64,000 bases of DNA, from NCBI GenBank assembly GCA_965117025.1, contig OZ220746.1, positions 1,426,001-1,490,000 of the forward strand, written 5' to 3'. The translations under genes were made by a program, and so were the position numbers. Shown here piece by piece: positions 63,356-64,000 of this stretch. Numbering within the stretch: the first letter of the stretch is position 1; each line of letters opens with the position of its first letter. The notes under the pieces were generated by a model. It saw only the letters and a list, made by a program, of their open reading frames with translations. It was not told the DNA's origin and searched no databases. Source of the stretch: VXPQ01 sp965117025 (GTDB lineage Bacteria > Bacteroidota > Rhodothermia > Rhodothermales > VXPQ01).

Positions 63356-64000
63356 CTATAGAACCTGGCTTATGGCTATGACAACGACGGCTATCGTCAT
63401 CACAATCAGGCTGCGGTTGAGCAACGCGCGGGGACGGGCCGAGGCCTCTTTCCATTCTCCTCGCCAGAGTCCCCACAAATTGCCCACGATAATGGACAAG
63501 GCAATAAAAATGGGCCATCCGAGAATTGGCCCCCATGTCCCAAGATTCGCCGCGCCCATGCCGTATGCGTAAAAACTGCCGATCCACATGGCGCCCATAG
63601 CCGCCCCCAGCAGAATATTCCGACTGGCTCCAGGACCTGCGAACGCACCGATGGAGCCCTTTCGAATCATCAGAAACAGACACCAGGCAGCGTTCACAAG
63701 AAACCCGAGCGCGAAAAAAAGGCCCCAAACGGCATTGCCGGCAAACACCGGCGATACGCCGGCGGCAATGGCTTCCTCAACGATACGAGAGCCAAAGGTA
63801 ATGCCCACATTCGGAAGGCTGGACAAAAGACCTGCAGCTATCGCAATCATGATCGCCCCCCTGAAAGCACGGCGCCCTGAAGACACTTCCGGCGTGTTTT
63901 CGGAGGTCCTCTTCGCCCCGGCCCGCGCCGAAAGCACGATCCCGACCATTACCAGGGCCGTTCCCGACAAAAGAATCAGGCCTTGCAATTCCAACACTTC
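63356..64000 (-). CDS. RhaT-like L-rhamnose/proton symporter, partial
   Basis: The frame continues past the window edge; its first available residue is a Val (GTG at 63997) preceded by GAA, so it is internal. About 213 residues are visible, with six or so membrane segments such as GLLSSLPNVGITFGSRIVEE, FAGNAVWGLFFALGFLVNA and GAAMGAMWIGSFYAYGM, in keeping with the C-terminal half of the RhaT family. Rhamnose-type uptake is inferred from family. It heads the minus-strand carbohydrate run. Confidence 0.8.
   Translation of the reverse strand, partial: EVLELQGLILLSGTALVMVGIVLSARAGAKRTSENTPEVSSGRRAFRGAIMIAIAAGLLSSLPNVGITFGSRIVEEAIAAGVSPVFAGNAVWGLFFALGFLVNAAWCLFLMIRKGSIGAFAGPGASRNILLGAAMGAMWIGSFYAYGMGAANLGTWGPILGWPIFIALSIIVGNLWGLWRGEWKEASARPRALLNRSLIVMTIAVVVIAISQVL

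Noticed and set aside
1..64000. CRISPR arrays
   Set aside because: No regularly spaced direct repeats with unique spacers were seen; the only short-period repeat is the 13-bp one at 48592.

Overview
The window reads as a chromosomal segment of a Gram-negative bacterium of the Bacteroidota/Rhodothermota type (my best guess is a Rhodothermia or Balneolia relative). Supporting signs are an Omp85 protein ending in Phe, a DUF2795 small protein, an HPr kinase without visible PTS genes, few clear Shine-Dalgarno sequences, the MEP isoprenoid pathway (ispG, ispE) and RND and Wza-type envelope machinery. The assignment is inference; no rRNA is present. Base composition is moderately GC-rich, with AT-richer patches in the polysaccharide block (about 23.5-26 kb) and upstream of dnaA.

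Layout. 0.3-13.6 kb is a long minus-strand housekeeping run: Omp85 protein and DUF2795, an M23 peptidase, hprK, moxR, a degenerate galactokinase-like protein, fmt, ftsY, a CDP-alcohol phosphatidyltransferase, ispG, an EEP-fold hydrolase and a rhomboid protease. A class A PBP (plus) converges on ispE (minus). 17.4-26.0 kb is a surface-polysaccharide locus: Wza-like exporter, Wzz-like protein, polymerase/ligase, flippase, two FkbM methyltransferases and a GT4 glycosyltransferase. 26.0-26.9 kb is a scar with an IS3 transposase remnant and a truncated PIN-domain toxin gene. 27.0-33.1 kb holds a squalene/phytoene synthase, two tandem MpaB/rubber-oxygenase-family (DUF2236) paralogues and an FAD-dependent oxidoreductase, a candidate isoprenoid-modifying cluster. 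33.2-39.1 kb is a translationally coupled RND tripartite efflux operon. 39.3-42.8 kb has a glycosyltransferase relic, an amidohydrolase-DUF1080 lipoprotein and a sodium/solute symporter.

From 43.0 kb the plus strand carries aspS, a pyrophosphatase-like gene, tRNA-Lys and tRNA-Leu, then a JAMM peptidase directly followed by a single-chain ubiquitin-like/E1-like/rhodanese fusion, an aldo/keto reductase, a PQQ-type sugar dehydrogenase lipoprotein, an ammonium transporter with its P-II protein, and dnaA behind a candidate oriC. 54.5-64 kb is minus strand: a small conserved protein, a 1314-residue PmoA-like/heme-dehydrogenase fusion, a DUF455 protein, a secreted glycosidase-like protein, a SUMF1-like protein and a RhaT-like transporter cut by the window end.

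The most unusual structure not explained by genes is a family of short, palindrome-rich repeats with GTATACTCTGAT-type inverted ends. There are two long copies (about 4.4 and 52.3 kb) and four end fragments (5.7, 11.8, 31.4, 48.5 kb), all in intergenic sites. The best candidates for new biology are the JAMM plus Ubl-E1-rhodanese pair, the squalene synthase/MpaB/FAD cluster, and the galactokinase-like protein that has lost catalytic residues.
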